Assembly (NCBI GenBank): GCA_030323885.1
Contig: CM059190.1
Span: 86,614,762-86,678,761, forward strand
DNA length: 64,000 bases
DNA from: Branchipolynoe longqiensis
Taxonomy: Eukaryota; Annelida; Polychaeta; Phyllodocida; Polynoidae
Reading direction: 5' to 3'
Positions 63,757 to 64,000 of this stretch are shown here, piece by piece. The position numbers and the translations under genes are program-made. Every line of letters begins with the position of its first letter. Position 1 is the stretch's first letter. The notes below the pieces were generated by a model. The model ran no database searches and was not told the DNA's origin. It saw only the letters and a program-made list of their open reading frames with translations.

Positions 63757-64000
63757 ATTGTTGGATGGGGCTTTACGTAATAGCAACATCTATGGTCATA
63801 TTGTTTGTTTGTTTGTTTGTTTGTTGGGAGGTAATATCAGGATGGGCACCGACTTGGGACAGTGCACACTCGTGGCACCGTTATACTGCTAGCCCACTGG
63901 GACACCAGGCCTTCGGCACCATGACCTGATTTCCCACTCGGTCACATTATCCTAAGACTGGGCTAACCAGTCCATGTCCTATCCTAGTAATGCTGAGTGC
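63757..64000 (-). mobile_element. SINE-A, minus copy with (TGTT)n insertion, cut by window edge
   Basis: GGGGCTTTACGTAATAGCAA CATCTATGGTCATAT is interrupted by TTGTTTGTTTGTTTG (63799-63824) and resumes ATATCAGGATGGGCACCGAC, CGGTCACATTATCCTAAGAC, AATGCTGAGTGC. An ATAT repeat flanks the inserted tract. The head would lie beyond 64000. Confidence 0.85.

Overview
The window looks like repeat-rich, non-coding DNA from an animal genome, probably a marine invertebrate. There are no bacterial features: no operons, no ribosome-binding-site spacing and no dense ORFs. Instead it holds one spliced exon of a metazoan gene, tRNA-derived SINEs, non-LTR retrotransposon fragments, many inverted-repeat (MITE-like) elements, mini- and microsatellites, and one 500-N assembly gap. 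One SINE family (37105-37455, 57648-57975) resembles a tRNA-derived SINE I recall as common in molluscs and other invertebrates. I cannot name the phylum with confidence.

The only confident protein-coding segment is one GC-rich internal exon on the + strand (23985-25084), bounded by an AG acceptor and a GT donor. It encodes the conserved C-terminal part of a FAM53-family nuclear protein. I recognise no neighbouring FAM53 exon, so much of the window may be its introns and flanks (inference).

Layout. 1-6 kb: LINE reverse-transcriptase remnant, SINE copies and old TTAA-ended elements. 6.1-10.9 kb: a roughly 45-bp minisatellite interrupted by SINEs, a MITE and a LINE, followed by three 318-bp tandem units. 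11-15 kb: SINEs and AT-rich sequence. 15.2-18.6 kb: two large inverted-repeat elements and a CATA/CAGA microsatellite with a MITE inside it. 19-24 kb: SINEs, a near-perfect SINE-tail palindrome, a G-rich to C-rich strand switch and AT-rich satellites. 24-25 kb: the FAM53 exon. 25-32 kb: SINEs, the gap, a pogo/Tigger-like element carrying another element, and a hAT-like MITE. 32.7-34.2 kb: a short element with A1-ORF-B1-A2-B2 split direct repeats, the architecture of Ngaro-type tyrosine-recombinase retrotransposons. 35-48 kb: polypurine satellite, SINEs of three families, and 31-, 16- and 73-bp tandem arrays. 48-64 kb: further MITEs, a three-level nested SINE/MITE/SINE insertion, large foldback elements and SINEs.

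The main observations are the split-direct-repeat element, and an internal module of about 100-180 bp shared by three inverted-repeat families whose termini differ. The many open frames through tandem repeats are artefacts of repeat periodicity and are not annotated as genes.
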